Origin: Streptomyces showdoensis
GTDB lineage: Bacteria > Actinomycetota > Actinomycetes > Streptomycetales > Streptomycetaceae
Assembly: GCF_039535475.1 (NCBI RefSeq)
Contig: NZ_BAAAXG010000026.1
Location: 3,219,501-3,283,500, forward strand
Direction of reading: 5' to 3'
Length of the DNA: 64,000 nt
The notes beneath the pieces were generated by a model. That model was not told the origin of the DNA and ran no database searches. It saw nothing but the letters and a program-made list of their open reading frames with translations. Positions 8,283 to 17,468 of this stretch are shown here, piece after piece (the first letter of the stretch is position 1; each line of letters starts with the position of its first letter). Made by a program: the position numbers and the translations under genes.

Positions 8283-10520
8283 TCAGCCTCCGATCGGACG
8301 GTCGAAGAGGACGTCTTCCCAGGTGGCGTACTTGGCGAGCACGTCGCCCCAGGTGTTGTTCTCAGTGAGGATGTCCTGCCACGTGCGGCCGGCAGATGAG
8401 GCGACGCCGACCGTGACCGGCATGTCGGCCTGCTTCAGCGGCAGCGTCCACGTCCGCCACAGCTCCGGGGCGTAGGAGGTGACACGGCCCTCGCGGATCT
8501 GGCCGACGTTGACGTACATGTCGTCGACTCCCATGCCCGGGGCGGCCTGCCATAGCAGCACGCTGCCGGGGCTGAGGAGCCGGTGCAGCGCGGCCCGTTC
8601 GGCGTCCGTCCGGGTCCACACGGTGAGGTCGCCCTCCAGGCCGCCCCGGACATCAGAGAAGATCACAGAGTTCTGACGTCGACGGACCCGGTGCTCCGCC
8701 TGCGCGATGGGCCGGTCCCAGTCCGGCGCCTTCTCCACCAGTACCCGCATGTTCCGCTGCGGCTGGCCGGGGTCCTTCAGCCAGGCTTCGTTGTAGTCGC
8801 CTGGGTCGATCGTGACCGTGTCCGTCGTCCTGGACGCCGTAACCACGCCAGAGGAGTTCCGGGACTCCGCGACGTAGTAGACGGGCACGCCGAGCGGCGC
8901 CTCGTAGTCCTCGATGACCAGCACGTCGGAGGTGGTGGCCGTCTTGTCGATGAGGCCGCTCGGCCCGCGGACCAGGGTGCGGGTCCCGTCGGGGGTGACC
9001 CGCCACACGCTGACCGTATCCGTCGTGGGTAGTTCCCGGATGGTGACGGTCACGGAGGCGGTGTCGTCGTCGACGGTGACCTGTGTCAGCGGCAGCGTCT
9101 CCCACAACGAGACCTTGTCCATGCGGAGCACCGACGACGTCGACGTGGCGGTGAAGGAGTACTCGATCTCTGCCTGCGTCGTACCGGCCGGGGCTGAGGC
9201 GGCGAACGAGAGCAGCCACCAGCCGGAGCCGGGCACTGCCTGGCTAGCGGCAGAGGTACTGCTGATCAGGGAGTTGGCGGCGTTGTACCAGCGGGTCGTC
9301 AGGACGACGGTCCAGCCGCCGGCGGCGACCTTCATGCCGGTCTCATGGGTGAAGCTGTGGCCGGCCGCGGCGCCGAGCGCGTACCGGGCCGACCGGACGA
9401 CCGATGTGGTGGCGGTGGCCGAGGACACCGTCATGCAGTAGGCGCCCTCGATGGAGTCCGTTCCCCACGGGGTGAGGCGGGCGAGCGTGGCGACGCCGGA
9501 GGGCACGGTCCAGCCGCCGACTCCCCGCTCGAAGCTGGCGTCGGCGTAGGGCACGACGGATCCCTCGCGTAGCACGGGCGGGAGGGTGATGGTGGCGTGG
9601 TCGACCCGCAGCACCTGCCCGCCGGTTGCCGACGTGAGGCCGAACGCGAGGCTCACGTAGGCGGCCCCGGCCGGGGCGAAGTCGGCGACACGCTGGCTGT
9701 ACCAGCCAGTGCCCGGCGCCGCCAGTACCGAGCGGGTCGCCTGGATCTGCGAGAGGGCTGCGTTGTAGAAGCGGAGCTCCATCCAGGCGCTGCTGCCCGA
9801 AGTCGGCGGGTTGAGGTAGGCCAGGGCGTAGTACTGGGTGCCCGGAGTGACCGGTGCCCGCTCGGTGCAGCTGAAGTCGGCGTCGCCGGCGCCCGTCACG
9901 GTCATCGTGGCCGCATGCCCGCCGGCCAGGTAGAACGCGGCGGGCCAGGACACCATCGGAGCGGTGCGCGAGATGGAACAGTTGGTGCCGGCCACGTACT
10001 CCCAGTCCGAGGCCCGTTCCATCGATTCGGCGTTCGCGGAGAGCAGGTTGCCGGTCGTGCGGATCGACAGGCCGAGGTAGACGTTCTCGTAGAAGGAGAA
10101 CACGGCCCCCGCGGCCGGGGTGCTGGACAGAACGACCTGGGCGTAGACGGCAGTGTCGGGGGCGATCCCGGCGACGGCGATGCGGTGCCAGGTGGCCGAG
10201 GCGGTCGCTGTGGTCAGCGACCACGTGATGCTGATCTCTGTCGATGTGCTGTCGAGCCAGCGGATCCCGATGCGCTCCGGCACTGTGGCCCCGGACGCGT
10301 CGGCGAAGGTCAGGTACTCGGTGCCCGGGATCACCTCGTAGGAGGCGACAGTGCGGGCCTGCATCTCGCCCGAGGCGACGCTACGGACGGACAGGCAGCC
10401 GTCGCCGACACGGCCGCCTGTCCCCTTCCCGATCGTGCAGTTGAGCTTGGCGACCCAGCCGGAGACCGACGGGTCCATCGACGACGTCGACTCCGACAAC
10501 ATGTTGCCTGGGATCGCCAC
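8283..10520 (-). CDS. Distal tail protein with three carbohydrate-binding-like domains
   Basis: A 745-aa protein following the tape measure. Residues about 1-480 contain three successive domains of about 150 residues, each with a GxxY/F opening, a RWY/RFY core strand, an APGTGW or VPGSGW turn and a closing VLRxD strand. This is the pattern of CBM4/9-like jelly rolls. A fibronectin-III-like stretch follows (about 490-570), and the C-terminus (about 580-745) holds the tail-attachment part. It probably both caps the tail and binds host cell-surface glycans. Confidence 0.75.
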   Translation of the reverse strand: MAIPGNMLSESTSSMDPSVSGWVAKLNCTIGKGTGGRVGDGCLSVRSVASGEMQARTVASYEVIPGTEYLTFADASGATVPERIGIRWLDSTSTEISITWSLTTATASATWHRIAVAGIAPDTAVYAQVVLSSTPAAGAVFSFYENVYLGLSIRTTGNLLSANAESMERASDWEYVAGTNCSISRTAPMVSWPAAFYLAGGHAATMTVTGAGDADFSCTERAPVTPGTQYYALAYLNPPTSGSSAWMELRFYNAALSQIQATRSVLAAPGTGWYSQRVADFAPAGAAYVSLAFGLTSATGGQVLRVDHATITLPPVLREGSVVPYADASFERGVGGWTVPSGVATLARLTPWGTDSIEGAYCMTVSSATATTSVVRSARYALGAAAGHSFTHETGMKVAAGGWTVVLTTRWYNAANSLISSTSAASQAVPGSGWWLLSFAASAPAGTTQAEIEYSFTATSTSSVLRMDKVSLWETLPLTQVTVDDDTASVTVTIRELPTTDTVSVWRVTPDGTRTLVRGPSGLIDKTATTSDVLVIEDYEAPLGVPVYYVAESRNSSGVVTASRTTDTVTIDPGDYNEAWLKDPGQPQRNMRVLVEKAPDWDRPIAQAEHRVRRRQNSVIFSDVRGGLEGDLTVWTRTDAERAALHRLLSPGSVLLWQAAPGMGVDDMYVNVGQIREGRVTSYAPELWRTWTLPLKQADMPVTVGVASSAGRTWQDILTENNTWGDVLAKYATWEDVLFDRPIGG

Positions 10521-10523
10521 GGG

Positions 10524-13500
10524 TCACCCCTTCCTGCCTGCACGGAGTGTGGAGATGAGCGCCTGATCGCGCTGGTTCATCACGCCGTGGACTGCGCCCA
10601 TGAACTCGCCGCTGTCGAGGTACAGGTCGCCCTCGAAGACGCCCCCTGACGGGGCGGCCGCGGCCCGCTGAAGTGCTGCGGCCTGCGAAGTGGTGAAGAC
10701 CGGCTCCGGCCGCCCTGTGCCGTTGTAGGCCAGGTTCAGGCCCGGCTGGAGGTAGCCCCCGCTGTCGTACTTGCCCGTGTAGGCGTAGTGGTGAGTGAAC
10801 AGCTTGTCGTCCCAGCCCCGCGCCCGGGCCCCGATGACGACGCCGTCGCCGCCCCGGCTCTCGACGTTGACACCGTTCAGGGTGCCTGCTGTGTGGCCGA
10901 CGCCGGCATTGGTGATGCCGATGCGGTACGGGCTACGACCGTTAAGAGCCCACCCGGGCGGCGCCGTCTTGCCATTGAACGCGCCCGTCGCCCACCTGCG
11001 GTGCGGGGTCTCACCGCGGATCACCGACTCGATGGCTGAGACGAGGCCGGAGCAGTCCCAGCTGGGGTTGCCGTTGCCCGCCCACTGATAGGGCTTGCCG
11101 GCCTGCGTGAGGGCCCACGAAAGGCCCCGGGCGAAACCGCCGCCACCGATCCCCGCCGCCGAGAGCCGCTTGTCGGCCTCGCCCGAGAACCCCAGGATCG
11201 TGTCGACGACCTTGCGTGGCACGCCGGTCACCATCTCCCGGTAGAGAGATGCCGAGCCGGAGATCTTCTGGATCAGGGGATTGACCACGGCGTCAAGCCC
11301 GGCCTTGGCGGAGGCTTTCACGCCGTCCTTCAGCCAGGACACCCCCGTCTTCGCGAAGTCGACAGTCGTCGAGGCGGCCTTGCCGATCCAGTCGAAGATG
11401 CCTCCCTTCGCGAAGCCCTGGTACTGGTCGAGGGGCCGTCCTGCCATCGCCGCCTTGTTCACGGCAAAGAGGCGGGCCCGCTCGTATGGGTCTTTCATGG
11501 CCTCGGACACGTAGACGCCCTCGCCGCGACGCATCGGGACGAGCTGGTCGTCGCCCTGCCGGTAGGAGGACTGTCCGGGCAGGATGCCGCCCCTTGCCCA
11601 GCCTTGCGTCTTGATGGCCTCGATACGGGGGGCTCCGAAGGCCTTGGCGATGAGGTTCCAGGTCGGGACGATGCCCGCGTTGTAGATCTTGTCGATGATG
11701 AAGCGGACAGGTTTCTTCGCGATCTCCTGGACCTGGGTCCACGCCTTGCCGATGAAGTCCTTGGCGTCGCCGAAGGACTTCCCGACGGCGTCGACGCCGC
11801 GCTTGATGCTGTCGAACGCCGGCTTGAGCGCCTTGTCCCACAGCCACTTGCCCTTGTCGCCGATCCAGGTGAAGACAGGCGAAAGGATCTTGTCCCACAG
11901 CCACTTGGCGGCCTTGCCGAGGATGTCGAGGCCCTTCATGAAGCCGTCGAACGCAGGCTTGATGATGTTGTTCCACATCCACTTGGCCGCCTGGCCGATC
12001 CATCCGAAGACGGGCGACAGGACGTTCTCCCACAGCCAGGTGGCGACGCCGGCGAGGAACCGCATCGATGCGACGATGTTGTCGAAGGCCGGCTTCAGCC
12101 AGACCTCCCACAGCCACATCGCGGCCTTGGCGATCCCTTCGAACACGGGCTGCAGGATCGTCTCCCACACCCAGGAGGCGACCGCCGCGATCGCCTTGAA
12201 GGCGATGACGAACGGGGCGACCAGGACGACCAGGACGACCGTGATGAGGATGCGTGCCGCGGCGCCGATGAAGCTGAACACGGGGCTCAGCACGTTCTGC
12301 CACAGCCACGTTGCGGCTGCGGCGACCGCCTTGAAGGCGACGACGAGGGCGTTGAAGACGGGCTTGAGTACGTTGTTCCACGCCCACGAGGCCGCGGCCT
12401 GGATGCCGGCCCACGCGGTCTGGACTGCCTCGCGGAACCAGCCCCAGTGCTTGTATGCGTAGATGACCGCGGCGACGAGGGCGACGATTCCAATCACGAT
12501 GAGAGTGATGGGGTTGGCTGCCATCACCAGGTTGAACGCGATCATGGCCAGCGTCCACAGCTTCGTGACCACCCAGGCCGCGTACATCAGCTGGATCAGC
12601 CACGGCAGCGTTTCGGCGATCGACCCAAGGGCTGAAGCCACTGCGCCGAGCGTCGCAAGGACAGGCCCGGAGAGCGGCTCGACCGCCTTCGCGATCTGGT
12701 AGAACGCCCCAGAGATGTCGCCGAGGGCCTCGGCCAGGATGGGCGCCTGCTTCGACGAGTAGGCGAGGAACCCCTCAAACTTCTCGCTGCCCTTCAGCCC
12801 TGTCCCCCAGTTGGCGAACCGACCGGTGATGTCCTGCATCCGCCTGCTGATGGAGTCCATGTGCGGAAGGAACGCCTGGATGACGCCAGCCGCGCCCTTG
12901 AAGATGCGGCCGAAGCTGATGCCCAGCCCGACGAGCGCCGGCTGCACGGAGCCCGTCAGGTCGGCCTTGAACTCCCTCCACCATGGCGACTTGAAGCCGG
13001 CGGACGCCCGGTCCTGCAGCTTCCCGATGGCGTCGGCAGCGGCGAGCACGATTGGCGTCAACCCAGGCAGACTGTTCTTCACCCCGAGCAGCGCCCGCGT
13101 GAAGATCGGCATGACAGCCGGCTGCAGCGCCTTCGCCCAGCCGTCGAATGCGCTCCGCAGAGCCAGGAAAGCGTTGAACGTCGTGCGGGCCGCCGGCGAC
13201 AGCTTCGCCAGCGCCTGCTGGTACTTGGCCTGTGCGATGGCAGCCTGGTCCACGCCCCCGGCCGCCTGAAGCGACGCGGAGGCTATCTGGCGCTGCGCTG
13301 AAGCGATGGAGTCCGCCGCCTGGGCCTGCGCCCTGGCGACGTTCGCCATGGCCTTGGAGACGGCCTTCTGCGCGTCGGCGACACCTCGGGTGCGGTCCTG
13401 GACGTTCTCCTGGGCCTTGGCCAGGCGGTCCTGGGCCTGCAGAACCGTCTTGGAGCCGTTGACGCCCGCCTTGGCCGCGGCGGCTGTCTCGTCCTTCAGC

Positions 13501-14816
13501 CGGGCCGTTTCAGTCGTCTGCTCCTTCAGCCGCTGCGTCGCCTGCTCGACCGCCAGCGCGGCCCGCTCCCTCTCGAGGACGGTCGACTTGCGGTCCTTGA
13601 GGACCTCCTGCTGCCGCTGCTGCGCTTCCGCGAGCGACAGCGTCGCGTCCTTCTGGGCCAGCTGGGCAGACGCGTACTTGTCGGCGAGGTCCTGAAGCTG
13701 CCGCGCGGCCTCCGCCCGGGCAGCTACCAGGTCCAGCTGCGCCTGGCGGGCATCGCGCTGTGCGGAAGCGAGCTGCCGCTCGGCGTCTTCGACGCCGCGC
13801 TCCGCCTGTTCAACCTGCTCACGGGCCGAAGTGATCTGCTGGGCAGCGTTGCGATGCGCCGCAGCGAGGGACTGCTGAGCCCCAGCCATCTGCAGGGCCC
13901 GCGAAGCGCCTGCGCTCGCCGCCTGCCCACCCTTCAGTGAGGACGTGGTCGCGGCGTCCTGGGCCTGCTTCTGTGCCTGGAGGGCGCCGGCGATGCCGAT
14001 GAAGGCCGGCGCCGCCACGGCGGCAAGGGCGCCCACGCCGACGGCAGCAGCGACTGCAGCCGAGGTGATGGATCCGATGCCCGCGGCGAGAACGGGGATC
14101 GCCGGCAGAGCGGCGAGGCCGCCGATGGCGACCGCTAGGTGGAGGATCGCTGAGATCGCGCCTGAGGTGTCGGCGTCGACGCGGACACGCTTGCCGTCCA
14201 CCGCATCGATCGCGGCGTGCACCGCAGACAGCTCGGCGAGAGCCGTCGCCGTGTCGGCCCGGACCTGCACGTTCGGGTGCTCTGCCCCGAGACGCGTCAG
14301 TTCGGCCTCGATCAGCCGGATCTCGGCGCGGGCCTCGCCCGCATCGATGTCGATGCCGATCCGCTTGCCCGCCAGGGTCTCCATACGGACACGAAGAGCC
14401 TGGAGATCGGAGTCCGCCTCAGAAGTGTCGGCGCCGACCTCAAGCCGGGGCATACTGCGGAACGCGGCCTCGAGGCGAGCCCTGAGAGCACGCGAGAACG
14501 CGCCCGCCGTCTCGTCGCCCTGCCGTGCTGCCGCAGGGCGGCCAGCTCGGCCGCCCTGGTTGATGCCGTCACGGACCGAGTCGCGCATGGAGGAGGTGAT
14601 ACGGCTGGCGATCTGCTGGCCGATCTCCTCGCCGATGCGCAGACCGACGTCGCCGACCTGGCGCTGCATGGCAGGGCCGAAGGACCGCCCAGCAGCGCTG
14701 CCCGCATCCTCGCCGGCGCGAGTCGCCGCAGGAACGAGCCCAGAGCGCAGCTGAGCGTAGATGCCGCGGGTGTTGGGGACGACGTCGACCTCGACGGAAC
14801 CGACCTGAATCGCCAC
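10524..14816 (-). CDS. Tape measure protein with NlpC/P60-type hydrolase domain
   Basis: The largest gene (1430 aa) sets tail length. In order it has a helical N-terminus, a long coiled coil (about 300-520, rich in Ala, Gln and Arg), a hydrophobic centre (about 720-800), eight Trp-rich repeats with consensus WxW..xL.P.F, and a C-terminal hydrolase domain (about 1220-1345). That domain has the NlpC/P60-like Cys in NPSWDCSGLV and a His in AGVGHTAG, so the tail probably opens peptidoglycan during DNA entry. The GTG start has GAGGGG 6 bases upstream. It lies directly downstream of the chaperone genes. Confidence 0.95.
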   Translation of the reverse strand: MAIQVGSVEVDVVPNTRGIYAQLRSGLVPAATRAGEDAGSAAGRSFGPAMQRQVGDVGLRIGEEIGQQIASRITSSMRDSVRDGINQGGRAGRPAAARQGDETAGAFSRALRARLEAAFRSMPRLEVGADTSEADSDLQALRVRMETLAGKRIGIDIDAGEARAEIRLIEAELTRLGAEHPNVQVRADTATALAELSAVHAAIDAVDGKRVRVDADTSGAISAILHLAVAIGGLAALPAIPVLAAGIGSITSAAVAAAVGVGALAAVAAPAFIGIAGALQAQKQAQDAATTSSLKGGQAASAGASRALQMAGAQQSLAAAHRNAAQQITSAREQVEQAERGVEDAERQLASAQRDARQAQLDLVAARAEAARQLQDLADKYASAQLAQKDATLSLAEAQQRQQEVLKDRKSTVLERERAALAVEQATQRLKEQTTETARLKDETAAAAKAGVNGSKTVLQAQDRLAKAQENVQDRTRGVADAQKAVSKAMANVARAQAQAADSIASAQRQIASASLQAAGGVDQAAIAQAKYQQALAKLSPAARTTFNAFLALRSAFDGWAKALQPAVMPIFTRALLGVKNSLPGLTPIVLAAADAIGKLQDRASAGFKSPWWREFKADLTGSVQPALVGLGISFGRIFKGAAGVIQAFLPHMDSISRRMQDITGRFANWGTGLKGSEKFEGFLAYSSKQAPILAEALGDISGAFYQIAKAVEPLSGPVLATLGAVASALGSIAETLPWLIQLMYAAWVVTKLWTLAMIAFNLVMAANPITLIVIGIVALVAAVIYAYKHWGWFREAVQTAWAGIQAAASWAWNNVLKPVFNALVVAFKAVAAAATWLWQNVLSPVFSFIGAAARILITVVLVVLVAPFVIAFKAIAAVASWVWETILQPVFEGIAKAAMWLWEVWLKPAFDNIVASMRFLAGVATWLWENVLSPVFGWIGQAAKWMWNNIIKPAFDGFMKGLDILGKAAKWLWDKILSPVFTWIGDKGKWLWDKALKPAFDSIKRGVDAVGKSFGDAKDFIGKAWTQVQEIAKKPVRFIIDKIYNAGIVPTWNLIAKAFGAPRIEAIKTQGWARGGILPGQSSYRQGDDQLVPMRRGEGVYVSEAMKDPYERARLFAVNKAAMAGRPLDQYQGFAKGGIFDWIGKAASTTVDFAKTGVSWLKDGVKASAKAGLDAVVNPLIQKISGSASLYREMVTGVPRKVVDTILGFSGEADKRLSAAGIGGGGFARGLSWALTQAGKPYQWAGNGNPSWDCSGLVSAIESVIRGETPHRRWATGAFNGKTAPPGWALNGRSPYRIGITNAGVGHTAGTLNGVNVESRGGDGVVIGARARGWDDKLFTHHYAYTGKYDSGGYLQPGLNLAYNGTGRPEPVFTTSQAAALQRAAAAPSGGVFEGDLYLDSGEFMGAVHGVMNQRDQALISTLRAGRKG

Positions 14817-14831
14817 AGCGCGCCCCCTCGC

Positions 14832-15586
14832 CTAGGCGCCCGCGGCGCCCCCGTTGATCAGTTTGAACAGGCGCTCGGCTGCTATGTCCGACATCGGCTC
14901 GCGGTCAGGCTTCGACGTGACACCGGGCCGCCGGATCGGCTCCGGCCTGCGGGGCTTGCGGCCCTTACCGCTGGAGTTGGCGACCACGAGGATGTACTGC
15001 ATCTCCCGGATACCGTCCGAGATCCCCGCGAGGAGCTGCTGATCCATGGACCAGCGGCCTTCCTCGGGCCTCCCACCCCGGGCCTGCTGCTCGTACTCCT
15101 CGGCCGTCAGAGCGTTGCGCAGCGCGGTCATCGTCGCCGATTCCGGAGGTAGGTTCTGGATGAGGACGCGCAAGCGGCGCGAGGACATCTCCCCGCGCCA
15201 CCAGGCGTCGATCTGGTCGGCGTCCCGCGGGTAGTAGCGGGCCAGATCAGCCTCTACCGCCTCCGCGTGCGCCTCGACGACGCCTTCGGTCCACCGGACT
15301 TTCCCATCTGCTCACCCGAGGCCTCGCCGGCGGCGTTGGCGAACTCGCTGACCTCGTCGTTGGTGGGGTCGAGGTCCAGGTAGATGTCGTAGGAGTCGGG
15401 GCTCAGGACGTCTTCCATGAAGCCGTCGATGTCGCCGATGCGGAGCTTGCGCATCGTCGACTGCCGCCACGCGCCGCTGGGGACGCACTCGACGTCCTTC
15501 CCTGCGAACGGGGCAGTGATGTAGTGGCCGGTGGCCTCGGCTTCCTGAGCCTCGGCGGGGGTGACGTCCTCGGTGCTGGTGGTCAT
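14832..15586 (-). CDS. Tail assembly chaperone, -1 frameshift fusion (gpG-T type)
   Basis: Ribosomes slipping -1 at GGGAAAG (15299-15305) would continue from the upstream chaperone into a second frame ending at 14832, giving a fusion of about 251 aa. The extension reads smoothly from the slip (VRWTEGVVEAHAEAVEADLA) through DAWWRGEMSSRRLRVLI to the C-terminus. It has no convincing start codon of its own before the slip. Siphoviral chaperones of this type bind the tape measure and recruit tail-tube subunits, and the gene pair lies between the tube and tape measure genes as expected. Confidence 0.85.
15254..15586 (-). CDS. Tail assembly chaperone, short form (gpG type)
   Basis: The unshifted 110-aa product has an acidic helical body (DGFMEDVLSPDSYDIYLDLD) and ends in an Arg-rich tail (SSRRTRRR) shortly after the slippery site. 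That is the expected behaviour of the short chaperone form. It lies between the tail tube and tape measure genes. Confidence 0.85.
   Translation of the reverse strand: MTTSTEDVTPAEAQEAEATGHYITAPFAGKDVECVPSGAWRQSTMRKLRIGDIDGFMEDVLSPDSYDIYLDLDPTNDEVSEFANAAGEASGEQMGKSGGPKASSRRTRRR
15299..15305 (-). promoter_or_regulatory. Programmed -1 frameshift slippery site
   Basis: The heptamer GGGAAAG is read as G GGA AAG in the zero frame and re-pairs as GGG AAA in the -1 frame. It lies 94 codons into the chaperone gene, exactly where the reading frame must change for the T-form to be made. Confidence 0.8.
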
Positions 15587-15695
15587 GGCGCGGGCCTCTC
15601 GTTGTGGTTGCGGCGCGGGCTGTCAGGGTGGTGAAGGGTGGGCAGGCCGGGGCCCGCGCCGACGGTGTGGCCCGCCCACCCAGTCGTGGCCGGCG

Positions 15696-16280
15696 TCAGC
15701 TCAGCGGGTCCGCAGGCGTCGCCGGGATCTTGTCGACGTGGTAGACCGTGTTGCCGGCGGCGTCCGGGTAGGTCGTGATCGTCCACTCGAAGCCGGACAT
15801 CTCGTCCTGCTTGTAGGTGACGTCGGACCGCTCGTTGATCTCCCCCTGGGGGACGTAGAAGCCGCGGTAGCTGTCGCCGTCGATGACGAGGAACCAGAAC
15901 GCACGGCGGTCCGGCACCGGGCTCGCGGTCTCGGCGAACTTGGTGATGCCGGAGACCGGGGCGAGGTCGTCCTCGTCGATGCGGTAGTGCAGCGACATCA
16001 CCGGCAGCCGGGACGTCTCCCACACGGTCAGGGAGAACGTCCTCACCGACTGGGTGATCTGGGTACGGAACGGGGAGGTCAGGCCCCACGGGGTGAACTG
16101 CTGCGACTCCTCGTCCCAGCCGTTGACGAGGCCGTCGTCGGAGATGGCTCCGAGGGCCTGCCAGGGGTCAGTGGGCTGAGCGAGAGGCGAGGCGAGTGCC
16201 GCGGTGCCGACAGGGGCGACCCAGCCGCCGCCGTTGGCGCCGACCATCGTGAGATCCGCGGCGCGGGTGATGTTGACCAT
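15696..16280 (-). CDS. Major tail (tube) protein
   Basis: A 194-aa protein in the canonical tail-tube position between the tail terminator and the chaperones. The predicted fold is beta-rich with GWDEESQQFTPWG and EWTITTYPDAAGN segments typical of lambda gpV/HK97-like tube subunits in actinophages. The ATG at 16280 is chosen over one 15 bases upstream because GGAG precedes it by 5 bases. A separate gap of about 110 bases follows before the chaperone gene. Confidence 0.85.
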   Translation of the reverse strand: MVNITRAADLTMVGANGGGWVAPVGTAALASPLAQPTDPWQALGAISDDGLVNGWDEESQQFTPWGLTSPFRTQITQSVRTFSLTVWETSRLPVMSLHYRIDEDDLAPVSGITKFAETASPVPDRRAFWFLVIDGDSYRGFYVPQGEINERSDVTYKQDEMSGFEWTITTYPDAAGNTVYHVDKIPATPADPLS

Positions 16281-16351
16281 GGTGTCTCCAGACATGGAAG
16301 AGGCCCGCGCTCGGGCGGGTGATGTGGGTCCGGCGCAGGCCCCAAGGCCGG

Positions 16352-16753
16352 TCAGGAGACCGGGTGGCTGTAGATCTGATAGGTGGCGCCGACGCGGCGC
16401 AGGCCGGTGTTCTCGTAGGGCCTCACGGCCGGCGGCGGGGTGGAGGTGGCAGCGCCGAAAACCGCGGTGCTGGTCTTCACGCCCGGGAGCTCGGTCAGCA
16501 GCCAGCCCCGCACCTGTGCAGCGAGCGCGATGGCGGCTGCCCGAGTGGCGGCGTAGACGTCGATGTCGACCAAGGCCCGGTCGAGGCGGAAGCCGTCGTC
16601 ACCACCCGCGGGAAGCCGCTGCACCTGAATGGTGGGCAGTTCCTGCAGGAGGTTGTTGTCCAGCTCGTCACGGACGACGACGCTCGGCCCGGCCTTGGCC
16701 TGCAGCCACTGAATCAGCTCGAGTTCGACGTCGACACTGCCGACTGTAGCCAT
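16352..16753 (-). CDS. Tail terminator / minor tail completion protein
   Basis: A 133-aa protein (start MATVGSVDVELELIQWLQ) with the alpha/beta pattern of tail terminators: an N-terminal helix, a central strand block PTIQVQRLPAGG and DIDVYAATRAAAIALAAQV, and a C-terminal QIYSHPVS strand. Its ATG overlaps the stop of the upstream gene (ATGA). It sits between the gp10-like protein and the tail tube, the normal position. The assignment is mainly syntenic. Confidence 0.7.
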   Translation of the reverse strand: MATVGSVDVELELIQWLQAKAGPSVVVRDELDNNLLQELPTIQVQRLPAGGDDGFRLDRALVDIDVYAATRAAAIALAAQVRGWLLTELPGVKTSTAVFGAATSTPPPAVRPYENTGLRRVGATYQIYSHPVS

Positions 16754-17079
16754 CAGCGGCCGCCAGCCTGAGCCGCGCGCAGCAGCACGTGGTGAGCGCG
16801 CACCCGCTCCGTCCCGTACTCCACGTGAGCGCCCCACGGGGCCGTGTTGCCCACGATGGCGACGGCACGGTCCTTGCGTCGTCCGCCGCGGCGGACGGGC
16901 TGGACGAAGAAGGAGCCCTTGTACAGACCGCGGTGAGGGTCCCGCGGACCGCCGACAGGGGCGATCCCCTCCGCCACGCCCCTGATGACGTCGGCCCGGC
17001 GGACCATCTCGGCGAGAACCATGTCACTGCGGAGCAGCTGCCCCACCCCGCGCTTGGACATCTTGAAGCGTGCAGCCAT
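16753..17079 (-). CDS. HK97 gp10-like head-tail / tail completion protein
   Basis: A 108-aa basic protein. The pattern of a helix ending in VRRADVIRGVAEGIAP, then GGPRDPHRGLYKGSF, then VGNTAPWGAHVEYGTE is diagnostic of the HK97 gp10 family, where the final segment forms the conserved YG-turn. The gene overlaps the tail terminator by ATGA. The protein acts at the joint between the finished head and tail. Confidence 0.85.
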   Translation of the reverse strand: MAARFKMSKRGVGQLLRSDMVLAEMVRRADVIRGVAEGIAPVGGPRDPHRGLYKGSFFVQPVRRGGRRKDRAVAIVGNTAPWGAHVEYGTERVRAHHVLLRAAQAGGR

Positions 17080-17105
17080 TGCGACCCCTTCCAGCAATGC
17101 AGGTG

Positions 17106-17468
17106 TCAGCCCGTGACTCGGTCCGCAGCGAACTGGACTGGGCCGCGGGTGCCGGTGAACGGGCTGCGCCCCCAGTCGCCCGGCTCCCCCGTGATGTCGC
17201 AGACAGCGCCGCGGATACGGACCTTGTCCGTGGTGCGGAGCTGGGTGCCGGCAGGGGCGTAGACGGTCCAACCGACGATGACGGTGTCCCGCGCCTGCTG
17301 CTGGTCACCTCCGACGGTCGGCGTCTGAGCCCGAGGGGTGACCGCGCACCCATGGACGTCGAATGACTCGTCCGGGCCAGGCAACGGCTGCCCGCGGGCA
17401 TCGCGGCCTGGCGAGTCCCCAGTACGCAGGACCCGGACGGTCTCCCCGAAGTGGTAAGGGCCGGGCAT
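17106..17468 (-). CDS. Head closure protein
   Basis: A 120-aa beta-rich protein with the small-barrel pattern of head closure (stopper) proteins: an ETVRVLR first strand, a central VIVGWTVYAPAGTQLRTTD segment and a closing VRIRGAVCDITGEPGDW. The last part matches the usual TDKV.v.G..y.V.g.p form. It follows the adaptor in the standard connector order and would plug the DNA channel until the tail docks. Confidence 0.75.
   Translation of the reverse strand: MPGPYHFGETVRVLRTGDSPGRDARGQPLPGPDESFDVHGCAVTPRAQTPTVGGDQQQARDTVIVGWTVYAPAGTQLRTTDKVRIRGAVCDITGEPGDWGRSPFTGTRGPVQFAADRVTG

Noticed and set aside
11604..12635. Long rightward open frame opposite the tape measure gene
   Set aside because: It mirrors the tape measure repeats on the other strand, has low-complexity composition and no ribosome binding site. 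It is a shadow frame of GC-rich coding DNA.
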